Shown here piece after piece: positions 29,643 to 30,368 of a DNA stretch of 30,368 nucleotides (its first letter is position 1; the number at the start of each line of letters is the position of its first letter). A model generated the notes under the pieces. That model searched no databases. It saw only the letters and a list, made by a program, of their open reading frames with translations, and had not been told where the DNA came from. The position numbers and the translations under genes are program-made. Source of the DNA: JAXHUH01 sp034211175 (lineage in GTDB: Bacteria; Actinomycetota; Acidimicrobiia; Acidimicrobiales; CAIXPF01); assembly GCA_034211175.1 (NCBI GenBank), contig JAXHUH010000199.1, forward strand, positions 1 through 30,368. Reading direction: 5' to 3'.

Positions 29643-30368
29643 TCAGCCGACGCCGGCAATGCGGTCGTCGCTGACGACCGTCTCGAGTGTCCGCATGGCG
29701 GCGAGGACGCCGGCGTCGTCGAGGTGGCGGCCGATGACCTGGAGCCCGATCGGCATCCCGGCGGCGGTGTAGCCGGCGTTGACGGTCCCGGCCGGGTTGC
29801 GGGTCAGGTTGATGCCGTAGGTGAGCTGGACCCACCCGACCTCGGCGTTGCCGTCGATCGTGCCCTCCTCGCCGAGGCGGGGCGCCTGGCCGGCGACGGT
29901 CGGGCACAGGACGAGGTCGGCGTCAGCCGTCTCCATGGCGTCGGCCAGCTCGGCCCGGTAGCGGTAACAGGCGTCGAGCGCCCGGGCGTGGTCGCTGCCG
30001 GTCACGGAGGCGCCGGCGGTGATCTGGGGCCGCAGGCTCGGGCTGATCTGCTCCCACTCGGGTGTGTCCATGAACAGGCCCTGCGCCTTGTGGCGGGCCA
30101 CGACCCACATGGTGAGCCAGTCCTCCAGCGGGTCGGCCGACATGACGGTGTCGAGCTCGACGACGTCGGTGCCGGCGTCGGCGAGCGCCGCAACCGCGGC
30201 CTCGCACGCCGCGAGCACCTCGCGGTCGATGGTGGCGAAGCCCATCGTCGGGCTCCAGATCACCCGCCGGGGCGGCGCGGCGAGGTCGACGGCATTGGAG
30301 AAGGCCCGCGCCGGAGCGGGCAGCGGCAGCGAGTCGCGCGCGTCGGGCCCGCCGACCGCCGCGGGCGC
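29643..30368 (-). CDS. Amidase-signature family protein, C-terminal part only
   Basis: The 241 visible residues are the C-terminal half of an amidase-signature enzyme; the N-terminus and the Ser-cisSer-Lys triad lie off the right edge. The visible start GGPDARDSLPLPAP matches the typical G-PD-RD block after the triad. The end has the hallmark AAGMPIGLQVIGRHLDD, preceded by LTYGINLTRNPAGTVNAG. Related enzymes hydrolyse amides, or act as GatA in tRNA amidation. With no gatB/C in view and an agmatinase-family gene next, a catabolic amidase is more likely. The frame is open from the edge, so the GTG at 30263 is internal. Confidence 0.9.
   Translation of the reverse strand, partial: APAAVGGPDARDSLPLPAPARAFSNAVDLAAPPRRVIWSPTMGFATIDREVLAACEAAVAALADAGTDVVELDTVMSADPLEDWLTMWVVARHKAQGLFMDTPEWEQISPSLRPQITAGASVTGSDHARALDACYRYRAELADAMETADADLVLCPTVAGQAPRLGEEGTIDGNAEVGWVQLTYGINLTRNPAGTVNAGYTAAGMPIGLQVIGRHLDDAGVLAAMRTLETVVSDDRIAGVG

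Overview
This is a very GC-rich window. Codon third positions are almost all G or C, and GTG/TTG starts and 4-base ATGA/GTGA gene overlaps are common. Lipoproteins carry Asp/Thr-rich linkers after the lipidation Cys, at least one divergent promoter pair looks leaderless, and BTAD, MpaB-type and DrrAB-type families are present. All of this points to a high-GC actinobacterium. Acidimicrobiia (Ilumatobacter/Iamia-like) is my best guess from the flavour of the proteins; no marker gene proves it.

Left third (1-12,484, all real genes on the minus strand). Reading right to left in transcription order, there is a benzoate/aryl-CoA-ligase-type enzyme, then a complete branched-chain-amino-acid-type (HAAT) ABC transporter: lipoprotein binding protein, LivG, LivF, LivH and LivM. 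This looks like one import-and-activate operon for a carboxylic, possibly aromatic, acid, with a promoter and a palindromic operator candidate in front. Then follow a polytopic membrane protein with an N-terminal coiled coil, a SulP anion transporter with STAS domain, a GTG-started 48-residue membrane protein overlapping the SulP stop, a SixA-like histidine phosphatase, a DUF4203-like membrane protein, a small GT-A glycosyltransferase, and probably the start of another gene at the left edge.

Middle (12,485-20,150, plus strand). A two-domain VOC protein stands alone, followed by two hairpins. Then comes a three-gene unit: an MpaB/Lcp-type oxygenase (DUF2236), a 1,084-residue fusion of a degenerate class III cyclase domain with an AAA/STAND ATPase and a helical-repeat tail, and a 461-residue protein of unknown family.

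20,153-24,916 (minus strand) is one giant gene: BTAD/SARP-type DNA-binding N-terminus, a kinase-like domain lacking the catalytic Asp, an nSTAND1 NTPase and a WD40-like propeller. Its upstream region carries 11-bp-spaced direct repeats of the kind SARP proteins bind. Divergent from it is a small lipoprotein gene.

25,377-26,061 holds an array of about four 140-bp tandem repeats rich in hairpins. It runs exactly up to the 3' end of a tRNA-Val(CAC) gene.

Right end: a MarR regulator is divergent from a DrrAB-type ABC exporter, and both starts have a TANNNT element exactly 7 nt upstream. An agmatinase/arginase-family gene and the C-terminal third of an amidase follow on the minus strand, running off the right edge. 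The candidates most worth following are the neighbourhood of two unrelated large STAND-type ATPases (oxygenase unit plus BTAD-pseudokinase giant) and the structured repeat array beside the tRNA.
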